From Catellatospora tritici (GTDB lineage: Bacteria; Actinomycetota; Actinomycetes; Mycobacteriales; Micromonosporaceae): DNA of 64,000 nucleotides. Below the pieces are notes generated by a model. That model searched no databases, had not been told where the DNA came from, and was given only the letters and a program-made list of their open reading frames with translations. Numbering within the stretch: the first letter of the stretch is position 1; the number at the start of each line of letters is the position of its first letter. Positions 51,069 through 60,056 of the stretch are shown piece by piece. The position numbers were made by a program, and so were the translations under genes. The stretch is taken from the NCBI RefSeq assembly GCF_019083965.1, contig NZ_JAHRCY010000011.1, positions 223,884 through 287,883 of the forward strand. The letters run 5' to 3'.

Positions 51069-52072
51069 GCCGGACGCTGCGGGCGTACACCGGGGCGCTG
51101 GCCGCTGTCGCGCTGCTGGCCTCGGGCTGCTCGATCGACGATCCGGCCAAGTCCACCGGCGCCCCCAGCGCCCAGCCCACCTTCACCCTGCCCTCGCCTT
51201 CCCCGCTCCTGCCTCGGGCTCCGTTGACCGGGGTGGAGACCGACGAGGTGGCGGCCGCCCGGACGTCGGTGCTGGTGCCGATCGAGGTCGGCACCGGCGC
51301 CGCCGCGCCAGTCGGTCTGGACAAGGCCGACCTCGTCGGCCTGGAGTTCGCCGAGGGCAGCCTGCTGCGGGCGACCGCGGTGTTCCAGTCGCAGGCCGCC
51401 GCCAAGGTCGGCCCGGTCGCGGCGGTGCGTCCGACCGACCTGAAGCTGTTCAACCAGTTGCGTCCGTTCGTGGCACACAACCACACCGAGGCACAGGGCT
51501 GGCTGGACACCCTGAAGTCGACGAACCTGCCCTCAGGCACCCCGAGTACCCGCAAGGCCGGGTTCACCACGGTCTCCGGCCGCGCGTACGCGAACGCGGC
51601 GAGCCTGCAGGCCCCGACCGCGTCTGCCAACGCACTGCCGTCGGCGCTGTTCCAGTACGCCCAGCGCGGTGAGTCGCTGGCGGCGACCGGTCTCGACCCG
51701 GCCGCGGCGGTCACCGTGCAGGTGGCCGGGCACACCACGCTGACCTGGCGCTTCGACGAGGCCACCAAGCGCTGGCAGACCACGGTCGGCGGAGTGCCGG
51801 TCGCGGCGGCCAACCTGGTGCTGCTGACGGTGCCGTACAAGAAGAAGCAGGTGAGCGCGCTGCACCGGACCGTATCGCTGGCCGACCTCGGCGGGACCGG
51901 GGCTGCTCGCGTGTTCGGCGCCGGACAGGGCGTCACCAGCACCTGGAGCAAGATCGGCGGGCTCGACTCCGCACTCAACCTGCTCGGCCCGTCGCAGTCC
52001 CTGGTGCGGCTGGCCACCGGCCCGACCTGGGTGCTGCTGCTGCCCACCACCGCCAAGGTGACCGTGTCGTGA
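51065..52072 (+). CDS. DUF3048 (YerB-like) lipoprotein
   Basis: The 335-residue protein has a lipobox LLASGC (Cys21), a Pro/Ser linker, and a DUF3048-type domain with VGLDKADLVGLEFAEGSLLR, AVFQSQAAAKVGPVAAVRPT and a C-terminal half with LTWRFDEATKRW. The YerB family has no settled biochemical function. ATG 51065 overlaps the preceding stop, and the next gene's GTG overlaps its stop. In this setting it may aid export or anchoring of the polymer. Confidence 0.75.
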   Translation: MSRTLRAYTGALAAVALLASGCSIDDPAKSTGAPSAQPTFTLPSPSPLLPRAPLTGVETDEVAAARTSVLVPIEVGTGAAAPVGLDKADLVGLEFAEGSLLRATAVFQSQAAAKVGPVAAVRPTDLKLFNQLRPFVAHNHTEAQGWLDTLKSTNLPSGTPSTRKAGFTTVSGRAYANAASLQAPTASANALPSALFQYAQRGESLAATGLDPAAAVTVQVAGHTTLTWRFDEATKRWQTTVGGVPVAAANLVLLTVPYKKKQVSALHRTVSLADLGGTGAARVFGAGQGVTSTWSKIGGLDSALNLLGPSQSLVRLATGPTWVLLLPTTAKVTVS

Positions 52073-53499
52073 CCACCGCCGTACCTGCCCGCTCGCCCGA
52101 GCCGGAGCCGTCAGTCCGCGCTGTCGCCGCGGCACCGCCGCGCGCGCTGGCCGCCCCGCCACTGCTGGGCCACCGTGCCCGGCAGCGCGATCCGATGCCG
52201 CTGCGCGAGTGGGCCCTGTTCGCGATGATCGTGCTGTACCCGGTCGGCTGGCTGCTCGGGCTCACCCTGGTCTGGATTCCGCTGCTGGCGGTCCCGATGG
52301 CGCTGGAGCTGTTCCGGCGCGGCCGGGTGAAGCTGCCCGCCCCGTTCGCGCTGTGGGCGCTGCTGATCTTCCTGGGGCTGGTCAGCTCGGTCATGCTCGG
52401 CACCACGGTGCCCGGCGCGCTGCCGCCGGAGATGAGCATCGGCCGCATCCTGGCGTACGTCCAGCGTATGTCCGACCTGGCCGCGGCCGGGGTGGTGCTG
52501 CTGTACATCGGCAACCTCACCGAGCGGGAGCTGCCCACCAAGCGCGTGGTGAAGATGCTCGCCGGGCTGTTTGTGGTGCTGGTCATCGGCGGCCTGGCGG
52601 GCATGGTGCTGCCGCGCTTCACCATCACCACCCCGCTGGCCGAGGTGCTGCCGAAGTTCCTGATCAGCAACGGCTTCGTCCGCTCGTCGGTGAAGATCGA
52701 GCTGTCGCAGTGGCAGAGCATCCTGGAGGAGGCGCCACGGCCGCGTCCGGCGGCGCCGTTCCAGTACACCAACACCTGGGGTCAGTGCCTGGTGCTGCTG
52801 CTGCCCTGGTTCCTCATCGCGACGCTGCACAACACCAAGTCGCTGTGGCGGCGCTTCTGGGCGATCGGCGTGCTGGCGCTGGCGATGGTGCCGACCGTGT
52901 TCTCACTCAACCGGGGCATGTGGCTGGGGCTGGGGCTCGCGGTGGCCTACCTGACCGTGCGGCTGGCGATCCGGGGCAGCGTGCTACCCGTCGTCGGCGT
53001 CATGGTCGGCGTCGCGTTGGTCGGCATCATCACGCTGACCACTCCACTCGGCGCCACCGTGATGGAACGGATCAACACCCCGCACTCCAACGAGGGCCGG
53101 GCCTCGCTGAACGGCGCTGCGGTGACGGCCGCGATGGGCTCGCCCATCATCGGGTACGGCGGGCAGTCGGAGACCATCGGCAGCGAGCGTTCGATCGCCA
53201 TCGGCCAGAGCGCCAGCTGCGAGCAGTGCGGCAACCGCGACATCGGCAGCGACGGCCAGCTCTGGGCGCTGCTGATCACGCAGGGCTTCGTCGGCGCGGG
53301 CCTCTACATCCTGTTCTTCCTGTGGATGGGCTGGCGGTTCCGGCGCGAGCACTCGTGGATCGGCATCGCGGGCGGCCTGGTCGTCCCGCTGGCGCTGTGG
53401 TTCATGACGATCTACAACTCCGGCGGCATGACGCTGGTGATCATGATGGCCGGGTTGGGCCTGATGTGGCGCAACGCGACGACGAAGGCATACCGGTGA
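52069..53499 (+). CDS. O-antigen ligase/polymerase-like (Wzy) membrane protein
   Basis: The 476-residue protein has about ten to twelve membrane helices. The large extracytoplasmic loop after helix ~8 includes the O-antigen-ligase-type stretch NTPHSNEGRASLNGAAVTAA then SPIIGYGGQ, where family members carry conserved Arg and Gly. It has several loop Cys (SCEQCGN). Its likely role is polymerising lipid-linked repeat units outside the membrane. GTG start overlaps the DUF3048 stop (GTGA) and its own stop overlaps the next start. Confidence 0.82.
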   Translation: MTTAVPARSPEPEPSVRAVAAAPPRALAAPPLLGHRARQRDPMPLREWALFAMIVLYPVGWLLGLTLVWIPLLAVPMALELFRRGRVKLPAPFALWALLIFLGLVSSVMLGTTVPGALPPEMSIGRILAYVQRMSDLAAAGVVLLYIGNLTERELPTKRVVKMLAGLFVVLVIGGLAGMVLPRFTITTPLAEVLPKFLISNGFVRSSVKIELSQWQSILEEAPRPRPAAPFQYTNTWGQCLVLLLPWFLIATLHNTKSLWRRFWAIGVLALAMVPTVFSLNRGMWLGLGLAVAYLTVRLAIRGSVLPVVGVMVGVALVGIITLTTPLGATVMERINTPHSNEGRASLNGAAVTAAMGSPIIGYGGQSETIGSERSIAIGQSASCEQCGNRDIGSDGQLWALLITQGFVGAGLYILFFLWMGWRFRREHSWIGIAGGLVVPLALWFMTIYNSGGMTLVIMMAGLGLMWRNATTKAYR

Positions 53500-54725
53500 G
53501 CAGCTACCTGCACGAACTCGGCCGCCTGCTCGGCGGCGACGGTGCGTCCGGCGAGGTCTTCGTCGGCCGCGGCGCGCCCGGCGCCGCCGAGACCTACACC
53601 GTGGTGCCGAACGCGGCCTCGCCCCGGCTGCTGGTGCCGCACGGCGACCGCCGCGCCGCGAGCGCCGCGATCAGCCACACCAGCGCGCCGCGTTCGGTCA
53701 AGGACCGGCTGCGCCAGCGCGTCCTGTCCGGCGTCTTCGCCACCGGGGTCGGCGGTCTGGTCTTCCGGGACCAGGTCGCGGTGCGCCGCGGCGGCACCCT
53801 GGCCGAGCACCTGAGCGAGGTGGTCGGCACGTCGGTGCGGATGAGCGTCCGGTTCGGGCCGCCCCGCGCCAACCGCAAGCCGGTGCTCCAGCTCATCGAC
53901 GCGAAAGCGCGCACCGTCGGGTACGCCAAGGTCGGCGTCAACGAGCTGACCACCACGCTCATCCGCGCCGAGCACGCGGCCCTGGCCGACCTGGCCGACC
54001 GTGACCTCGCCCCCGCGCGCATCCCCGAGCTGCTGCACTTCGGCCCCTGGGGTGACGCGCAGCTGCTGGTCATGAAGGCGCTGCCGGTATGGCGCCAGGC
54101 CGGCGGCCCGCAGCTCGACCCGGCGGAGGGCACCATCGCCGCGATGCGTTCGCTGGCCCGGGTGCACGGCGTCAGCACCGGCCGGTTCAGCGGCGGCTCC
54201 TACGCGGAGCGGCTGTCCGCACAGGTCGACGCGCTGGGTGACCGCCCGGCCGCGCACCTGATGCGGGGCGTGCTCGCCGCCTGCGCCGACGCCGAGCTGT
54301 CGTACGGCTGCTGGCACGGCGACTGGAACGGCGGCAACATGTCGATCCGCGGCGGCGAGGTGCTGCTGTGGGACTTCGAGCGGTTCACCGCCGACGTGCC
54401 GGTCGGTTACGACGTGCTGCACTTCGAGCTGCACGAGGCGGTGACCGTGCACGGCGCGGTCCCGGCGATCGCCGCGGCCGACGTGGCGGCCCGCGCGGCC
54501 GCGCTGCTGGCGCCGTTCGGGGTTGACGCCGACGTCGCCCCCGCGGTGGCGGCGCTGTACTTCACCGAGATCGGCAGCCGCTACCTCGGTGACCGGCAGG
54601 ACGGCTTCGGCACGCCGATGGGCCGGGTGGACGAGTGGATCGGGCCGGCGCTGGCCGGGCTCGGAAAAGACTGGGCGGCTCTGGCGGGGAAGAGCCAGGT
54701 GGGGGAGGAAAACGATGGCGAGTAG
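53496..54725 (+). CDS. APH-fold phosphotransferase (aminoglycoside/choline kinase-like)
   Basis: The 409-residue protein has a kinase-like fold. A probable ATP-binding Lys lies in VGYAKVGVNE (Lys145). The catalytic loop is YGCWHGDWNGGNMS (HGD-x4-N, residues 274-281) and the metal-binding Asp is in LLWDFERF (Asp293). Choline, aminoglycoside and homoserine kinases share this pattern. Sitting between Wzy-like and sulfotransferase genes with overlaps on both sides, it most likely phosphorylates a glycan unit or a small substituent. Residues 1-130 match no known module to me. Confidence 0.75.
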   Translation: MSSYLHELGRLLGGDGASGEVFVGRGAPGAAETYTVVPNAASPRLLVPHGDRRAASAAISHTSAPRSVKDRLRQRVLSGVFATGVGGLVFRDQVAVRRGGTLAEHLSEVVGTSVRMSVRFGPPRANRKPVLQLIDAKARTVGYAKVGVNELTTTLIRAEHAALADLADRDLAPARIPELLHFGPWGDAQLLVMKALPVWRQAGGPQLDPAEGTIAAMRSLARVHGVSTGRFSGGSYAERLSAQVDALGDRPAAHLMRGVLAACADAELSYGCWHGDWNGGNMSIRGGEVLLWDFERFTADVPVGYDVLHFELHEAVTVHGAVPAIAAADVAARAAALLAPFGVDADVAPAVAALYFTEIGSRYLGDRQDGFGTPMGRVDEWIGPALAGLGKDWAALAGKSQVGEENDGE

Positions 54726-55581
54726 CCGGGTCCGGAAGATCCTGTCGCATCAGGCAGGTGTGTTGGCCCGCTCGGCGGGACGGTTGACGGCGGACCGGCG
54801 GATGACCCCGTCGTTCCTGATCGTCGGCACTCAGCGGGGCGGCACCACCTCGCTGCACAAGGCGCTGGCGCAGCACCCGTCGTTCCTGCCCGCGCGCTTC
54901 CGCAAGGGCGTGCACTACTTCGACATGGACTACCAGCGCGGGCACCGCTGGTTCCTGGGGCACTTCCCGAGCCGGGCGAAGGCGGTCCGGCTGGCGCAGG
55001 CCTCCGGGCACCCGGTGATCACCGGCGAGGCCAGCCCGTACTACATGTGGCACCCGCTGGCGCCCGAGCGCATCGCCCGGGACCTGCCCGGCGTGAAGCT
55101 CATCGTGCTGTTGCGCGACCCGGTGGGCCGCGCCTACTCCGGCTGGTCGCACGAGTACGCCCGCGGTTTCGAGACCGAGACCTTCGAGCGCGCGGTCGAG
55201 CTCGAGCCGCAGCGGATGGCCGGTGAGCGAGAGCGGATGAAGGCCGACCCGAGCTACCACAGCCACGCCGTACGGCACCTGGCCCACCTCGGCCGGGGCG
55301 AGTACATCGACCAGCTGCTGCACCTGGAGGCGCTGGTCGGCCGCGAGCGGCTGCTGGTGATCGACAGTGAGGACTACTTCGCCCAGCCGCAGGCGGTCTT
55401 CGCCGACGTGTGCCGGTTCCTGGACATCCCCGACGTGGCCGGGATCGTGCACGACCAGCACAACGCCCGCTCGCGCACCCCGATGTCGGACGAGCTGAAG
55501 CAGCGCCTGGAGGAGCACTTCGCGCCGTACGACGAGCGGCTGGCCGCCTGGCTCGGCCGCACGCCCAGCTGGCGCCGATGA
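54715..55581 (+). CDS. Sulfotransferase
   Basis: The 288-residue protein has the PAPS-binding 5'-phosphosulfate loop VGTQRGGTTSLHKAL (residues 37-51), the 3'-phosphate motif LLRDPVGRAYSGWSHE, and LEALVGRERLLVIDSEDYF typical of carbohydrate sulfotransferases of the heparan N-deacetylase/N-sulfotransferase type. It transfers sulfate from PAPS to a sugar. ATG 54715 is preceded by GGGGGAGG and overlaps the kinase gene by 11 bp. It is the second sulfotransferase in the locus. Confidence 0.9.
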   Translation: MASSRVRKILSHQAGVLARSAGRLTADRRMTPSFLIVGTQRGGTTSLHKALAQHPSFLPARFRKGVHYFDMDYQRGHRWFLGHFPSRAKAVRLAQASGHPVITGEASPYYMWHPLAPERIARDLPGVKLIVLLRDPVGRAYSGWSHEYARGFETETFERAVELEPQRMAGERERMKADPSYHSHAVRHLAHLGRGEYIDQLLHLEALVGRERLLVIDSEDYFAQPQAVFADVCRFLDIPDVAGIVHDQHNARSRTPMSDELKQRLEEHFAPYDERLAAWLGRTPSWRR

Positions 55582-57212
55582 GCACCGAGGCCCCCGCCCA
55601 TCAGGGGACGTACGGCGTGGACCGCGGGCGCATCATGCGCACCGGCATCTTCAACCTGGTCGGCGCGGGCGTCTCCGCGGTGGCCGGGTTGGCGCTGACG
55701 GTCGTGGTGACCCGCGGCTTCGCCGCCGACGTCGCCGGGGTGCTGTTCAGCCTCACCTCGGTCTTCCTGATCCTGTCCGCCGCGGCCGTGCTCGGCGCGG
55801 AGACGGGTGTGGTGTACCTGCTCGCCCAGCAGCGGGTGACCGGCGCGACCGACCGGATCGGGGCCACGGTGCGGGTGGCCGCCACCCCGGTGGCCGCGGC
55901 GAGCATCGTGCTGGCGGCGGGGCTGTGGCTCGCCGCGCCCTGGTTCGTCGAGTCGACGCTGCCCGACGCCCCGTCCGGGACGGTCGCGGCGGTCCGGGTG
56001 TTCGCGCTGTTCCTGCCCGCCTCCGCGTTGACCTCGGTGTTCCTGGCTGTTGGCCGTGGCCTGGGCACTACGCGCCCGCTTGTGCTGGTGGACCGGGTGC
56101 TGCGCCCCGGGCTGCAGCTGGTCGGCGCGGCCGCGGTGCTCGCGGCGGGGCTGACCGGTTCGGTGGGTCTGGCCCTGTCCTGGGTCCTGCCGTACGCCCT
56201 CGGCGTCGTCATCGCCCTGGCCTGGTCGATCCGCCTGCAGCGCGGCGCGGCACGCGGCGGTCCGCGCCCGCAGCCGCCGGTCCGGGAGGACTGGACGCGC
56301 TTCTGGCGCTACAGCACCCCGCGCGCGGGCACCGGCCTGGCCCAGCTCGCGCTGCAGCGACTGGACGTGGTCCTGATCGCCGCGCTGCGCGGCCCGGTCG
56401 AGGCCGCCCTCTACACCGCGGCCACCCGGTTCCTCGTGATCGGGCAGCTGGGTGGGCAGTCGCTGGCGACGGCGGTGCAGCACCGGTTCTCCGGGCTGCT
56501 CGCGCAGGACCGCCACGACGAGGCCAACCAGATGTACAAGATGACGACCACCTGGCTGATCACGCTGATGTGGCCGTTCTACCTGCTCTGGGCGATCTTC
56601 GGCGCGCAGCTGATGGCGGTCTTCGGCGACGACTACGCCGCCGGGGCCACCGCCGGTCAGGTCGGCGTGGTGCTGTCGCTGGCGATGCTGGTCGCCACGG
56701 CCTGCGGCATGGTCTCCACGGTGCAGGAGATGGCGGGCAACACCGGGGTCGCGTTCTTCCAGACCCTGCTCGCGCTCGCCGTGAACGTGGCGCTGGACCT
56801 GATCCTGATCCCGCGGCTGGGCATCCTCGGCGCCGCGCTCGGCTGGGCCGCGGCGCTGCTGCTGAAGAACCTGCTGCCGTTGGTGCAGCTGCAGGTGCGG
56901 CACCAGCTGTCGCCGCTGTGCCGGGCCGGGTTCATCGCCATGGGTTCGGCCGTGGGCTGCTTCGCCGGGATCCCGCTCGCGGCGCGGGCGGTGCTCGGCG
57001 CACACGTGCTGGTCGACCTGGCGTCGGTGTTCGTCGCCGTGGTCGCGTACGCGGCACTGGTCTGGTACAACCGGCAGACGCTGCAGCTGGCCGGGCTGCG
57101 TGGACTGCGCCGCCGTGGTGGAAAAGCGGCGCGGACGACGGAACCCGAGCCGGAGCCGGAGAGTCTGTCGCTGGGGGATTCAGCGGTTTCCGGGGAGAAG
57201 ACACTGCGATGA
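55578..57212 (+). CDS. Wzx-like polysaccharide flippase
   Basis: The 544-residue protein has about fourteen membrane helices in the MOP/polysaccharide-biosynthesis pattern, starting GIFNLVGAGVSAVAGLALTV. A mid-protein cytoplasmic loop precedes RYSTPRAGTGLAQLALQRLD, and the late MAGNTGVAFFQTLLALAVNV segment is family-like. It would flip lipid-linked repeat units across the membrane. The C-terminal ~45 residues are charged (Glu/Pro repeats). It overlaps both neighbours by ATGA. Confidence 0.88.
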   Translation: MSTEAPAHQGTYGVDRGRIMRTGIFNLVGAGVSAVAGLALTVVVTRGFAADVAGVLFSLTSVFLILSAAAVLGAETGVVYLLAQQRVTGATDRIGATVRVAATPVAAASIVLAAGLWLAAPWFVESTLPDAPSGTVAAVRVFALFLPASALTSVFLAVGRGLGTTRPLVLVDRVLRPGLQLVGAAAVLAAGLTGSVGLALSWVLPYALGVVIALAWSIRLQRGAARGGPRPQPPVREDWTRFWRYSTPRAGTGLAQLALQRLDVVLIAALRGPVEAALYTAATRFLVIGQLGGQSLATAVQHRFSGLLAQDRHDEANQMYKMTTTWLITLMWPFYLLWAIFGAQLMAVFGDDYAAGATAGQVGVVLSLAMLVATACGMVSTVQEMAGNTGVAFFQTLLALAVNVALDLILIPRLGILGAALGWAAALLLKNLLPLVQLQVRHQLSPLCRAGFIAMGSAVGCFAGIPLAARAVLGAHVLVDLASVFVAVVAYAALVWYNRQTLQLAGLRGLRRRGGKAARTTEPEPEPESLSLGDSAVSGEKTLR

Positions 57213-58222
57213 GGAAAGTGATTCCGGCGGTCGGGCTGACCCTGGCCCTGACCGCGGGCGTCGGCGCGTGCGCGCCGAAGGGTGACAACGATGTCCCGTC
57301 GCGGACGGCCCGTCCGCGAAGCACCGCCAATGCGATGCCACCGCCGTCCAGCGGGCCGTTCGCGACCACCGGTCGCGGCCCGGAGCTGCCCGACGACGGC
57401 GCCTGGTTCGGCGCGTACGTCGACGCGCCGCAGCGCACCGGCGACCGCCTCGACGCGATCAGCGCGTTCGAGCAGGCGATCGGCCGTGAACTGACGATCG
57501 CCCACTCGTTCCACCCGTGGCGGGAGGACTTCCCGTCGACGTACGACTACGAGCTGGTGCACCGGGGCAAGCTGCTGCTGCTGTCGTGGGCGGGCACCGA
57601 TACCCGCTCCCTGCTGACCGGGGTGTACGACGACGAGATCCGTCGCCGCGCCGAGGCGGTGCTGGCGTTTCGGGCACCGATCCTGCTGCGCTACCGGTGG
57701 GAGATGGACCGGCCGAACCTGCAACCGGTGGTGCACTCGCCGGAGGACTTCGTGGCCGCGTGGAAGCACGTGCGGCAGATCTTCACCGAGGTCGGCGCGA
57801 CCAACGCGGGCTGGGTCTGGTGCCCGCACGCCGACGGTTTCGTCGACGGCCGCGCCCTGCCCTACTACCCGGGCGACGACCAGGTCGACTGGCTCTGCGC
57901 CGACGTCTACCCGGACGAGACGATGCCCAACTTCACGCAGATGATGGCGCCGGTGATGGATTTCGCCCGCCAGCACCCCCGGCCGCTGATCATCGGCGAG
58001 TTCGGCGTGGAGAAGGAGGGCGAGGGCGAGCGGGCGGGGTGGTTCGACGAGATGCGCCAGGTCCTGCACGAGCAGCCGCAGATCAAGGCTGTCGTCTACT
58101 TCCACGGGCGCACCGACAAGAAGCCGTTCTACGACACCACCTTCGAGGGCGAGCCGTCGGCGCTGGAGGCGTTCCGCAAGCTGGCGGACGATGACTACCT
58201 GTCGAGCAACCCGTTCAACTGA
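57209..58222 (+). CDS. GH26-like glycoside hydrolase lipoprotein
   Basis: The 337-residue protein has a lipobox LTAGVGAC (Cys21) and a TIM-barrel-like domain. YRWEMDRPN (Glu near 164) fits the GH26 acid/base and LIIGEFGVEKE (Glu near 264) the nucleophile; WVWCPHADGF precedes it. It is the last gene of the operon led by the Wzz-like protein, coupled by ATGA. It may trim or release the extracellular polymer. Together with the GH26-like protein at 44328 it makes two hydrolases of this type in one locus. Confidence 0.78.
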   Translation: MRKVIPAVGLTLALTAGVGACAPKGDNDVPSRTARPRSTANAMPPPSSGPFATTGRGPELPDDGAWFGAYVDAPQRTGDRLDAISAFEQAIGRELTIAHSFHPWREDFPSTYDYELVHRGKLLLLSWAGTDTRSLLTGVYDDEIRRRAEAVLAFRAPILLRYRWEMDRPNLQPVVHSPEDFVAAWKHVRQIFTEVGATNAGWVWCPHADGFVDGRALPYYPGDDQVDWLCADVYPDETMPNFTQMMAPVMDFARQHPRPLIIGEFGVEKEGEGERAGWFDEMRQVLHEQPQIKAVVYFHGRTDKKPFYDTTFEGEPSALEAFRKLADDDYLSSNPFN

Positions 58223-58229
58223 GGCTGGA

Positions 58230-58272
58230 AACGCTGAGGGCGTCCGGGGCATGCCCCGGACGCCCTCAGCGT
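58230..58272. terminator. Bidirectional terminator
   Basis: A near-continuous 20-bp palindromic stem (AACGCTGAGGGCGTCCGGGG and its complement) centred on CATG, followed by TTTT on the plus strand. It separates the operon end from the convergent sugar transferase gene. Confidence 0.92.
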
Positions 58273-58282
58273 TTTGGTCGTG

Positions 58283-59788
58283 TCAGTAGGCGCCGGAGGA
58301 GCGCAGCACCGCGGTGCAGGTGCGCAGCAGGATGACCAGGTCCAGCGTCAGCGACCAGTTCTCCACGTAGCGCAGGTCCAGGCGCATCGACTCGTCCCAG
58401 GACAGGTCGGCGCGGCCGGACACCTGCCACAGGCCGGTCAGGCCCGGCTTGACCACCAGCCGCCGGTGCATGTCGGCGGGGTAGCTGGCCACCTCGCTCG
58501 GCAGCGGCGGGCGCGGCCCGACCAGCGACATCTCGCCGCGCAGCACGTTGATGAGCTGGGGGAGCTCGTCCACCGAGAAGCGGCGCAGGAACCGGCCGAT
58601 CGGGGTGACGCGCGGGTCGTTGCGCATCTTGAACAGCACGCCGTCGCTGCTCTCGTTCAGGTGCGTCAGCTGGGCCAGCCGCGACTCGGCGTCGACGTAC
58701 ATCGAGCGCAGCTTGAAGATGGGGAACTCCTTGCCGTTCTGGCCCACCCGGATCTGCTTGAAGAAGACCGGGCCGCGGCCGTCGCGCGGCAGCCGGATGG
58801 CCAGGGCGCAGAACAGCAGCAGCGGCGAGAAGGCGAGCAGCAGCAGGGCCGCACCGACCCGGTCGACCATGTCCTTGACCAGGTGCCGGGTGCCGGAGAA
58901 GCGCGGGTGGTCCAGGTGCAGCATGGGCAGGCCGTCGGCGGGGCGGATGGTGGTCCGGCTGTTGGCCACGTCGATCAGGGCACTGGCCACCATGAGGTCC
59001 ACCTTGGACTGCTCCAGCCGCCAGGCCAGGCGGCGCAGCTCGGCGCCGGCCAGCTCGGGGCAGGTCAGCACCACCACGGTGTCGGCGCCGGCGTCGCGCA
59101 CCACGGCCGGGACCTCGCGGATGGTGTTGTAGACCCGGATGCCCATGTCGGCCAGCGGGGTGCCCGGCCGCAGCACCGGCACGCACGCGGCCACCACGCC
59201 GAGGCCGTGGTAGCGCTCGTGGCGCAGCTGGCGGGTCAGTTCGATGACCGAGCTCTCGTGGCCCACCACCACCACGCGGCGCAGGCACTTGCCGTCGGCC
59301 CACGCCCGGTGCAGGCGGCGGCGCAGCAGGTAGCGGCTGACCAGGCCCAGGAATGTCACGATCGGCACGGCGATGACCACGTAGCCACGGGCCACGCCCA
59401 GGTCCAGCGCGTACGACCCGAGGCCGATGGCGGCGGCCAGGATGAGGCCGCTGCGCAGCACCCGCTGGTACTCGTCGTTACCCACGAACAGATAGCGACG
59501 GTCATAAGCCCGCGAGCAGAACAGGGTCACGATCCAGGTGACCGGGACGGAGAGGCTGAAGTAGAGGTATTCCTCCAGCGCCGTACGCCCGAAGATGAGC
59601 CGCAGCGCCACCAGCGCCGCGACGAGGCCGACCGTGGCGTCACCGACCACCAGACTCTTGACGTACCTGGACTCCCATCCTGAGCGGGCGCTCACCTGCG
59701 GCTTCACCGAGGCGGTCCCCACGGCGGCCTTGCGCGCGGGCGCAGTCGCCGTCGACGGCGTCTTCGCTCCGACTTGGACGGTAGTCAC
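58283..59788 (-). CDS. Polyprenyl-phosphate sugar-1-phosphate transferase (WcaJ-like)
   Basis: The 501-residue protein has N-terminal membrane helices (about 45-160), a Rossmann-like CoA-binding-type region (RRVVVVGHESSVIEL, ~170-300), then a C-terminal bacterial sugar transferase domain. That domain has KDMVDRVGAALLLLAFSPLL, FKQIRVGQNGKEFPIFKLRS, RRFSVDELPQLINVLRGEMS, LVGPRPPLPSE and KPGLTGLWQVSGR. It starts the repeat unit by moving sugar-1-phosphate to undecaprenyl phosphate. It is monocistronic and convergent with the main operon. Confidence 0.95.
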   Translation of the reverse strand: MTTVQVGAKTPSTATAPARKAAVGTASVKPQVSARSGWESRYVKSLVVGDATVGLVAALVALRLIFGRTALEEYLYFSLSVPVTWIVTLFCSRAYDRRYLFVGNDEYQRVLRSGLILAAAIGLGSYALDLGVARGYVVIAVPIVTFLGLVSRYLLRRRLHRAWADGKCLRRVVVVGHESSVIELTRQLRHERYHGLGVVAACVPVLRPGTPLADMGIRVYNTIREVPAVVRDAGADTVVVLTCPELAGAELRRLAWRLEQSKVDLMVASALIDVANSRTTIRPADGLPMLHLDHPRFSGTRHLVKDMVDRVGAALLLLAFSPLLLFCALAIRLPRDGRGPVFFKQIRVGQNGKEFPIFKLRSMYVDAESRLAQLTHLNESSDGVLFKMRNDPRVTPIGRFLRRFSVDELPQLINVLRGEMSLVGPRPPLPSEVASYPADMHRRLVVKPGLTGLWQVSGRADLSWDESMRLDLRYVENWSLTLDLVILLRTCTAVLRSSGAY

Positions 59789-60056
59789 TGTCAGCTCCCC
59801 ACTGAGAGTGCCGGTCTTGCGGATACACGTCTATGAACTGGCGACATGTGCGGCCGAATTCATCTTCGAGTCGTCATGATGCTACTTAACATCTATGTCT
59901 GGAACATTAAAAGTAAGGCTTTGTCACTTACCAGACGGGCGGCCGAGGGGGTGGGTAGTCCCTTCGGTGGAATGGCACTAGGGCGTTAGACGGGTCCGAA
60001 TAGTACGAACCGTCCAACGCCCTAAACGTCAGTGACGCGGTCTGTCAGTCAGCGCG
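59789..60056. other. 268-bp intergenic region upstream of the WcaJ-like gene
   Basis: This contains an A+T-rich patch (about 59870-59935) unusual for this genome, likely the promoter of the WcaJ-like gene, and the 3' flank of hmgA. Being A+T-rich, it could be an Lsr2-binding site. No gene is seen. Confidence 0.5.
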
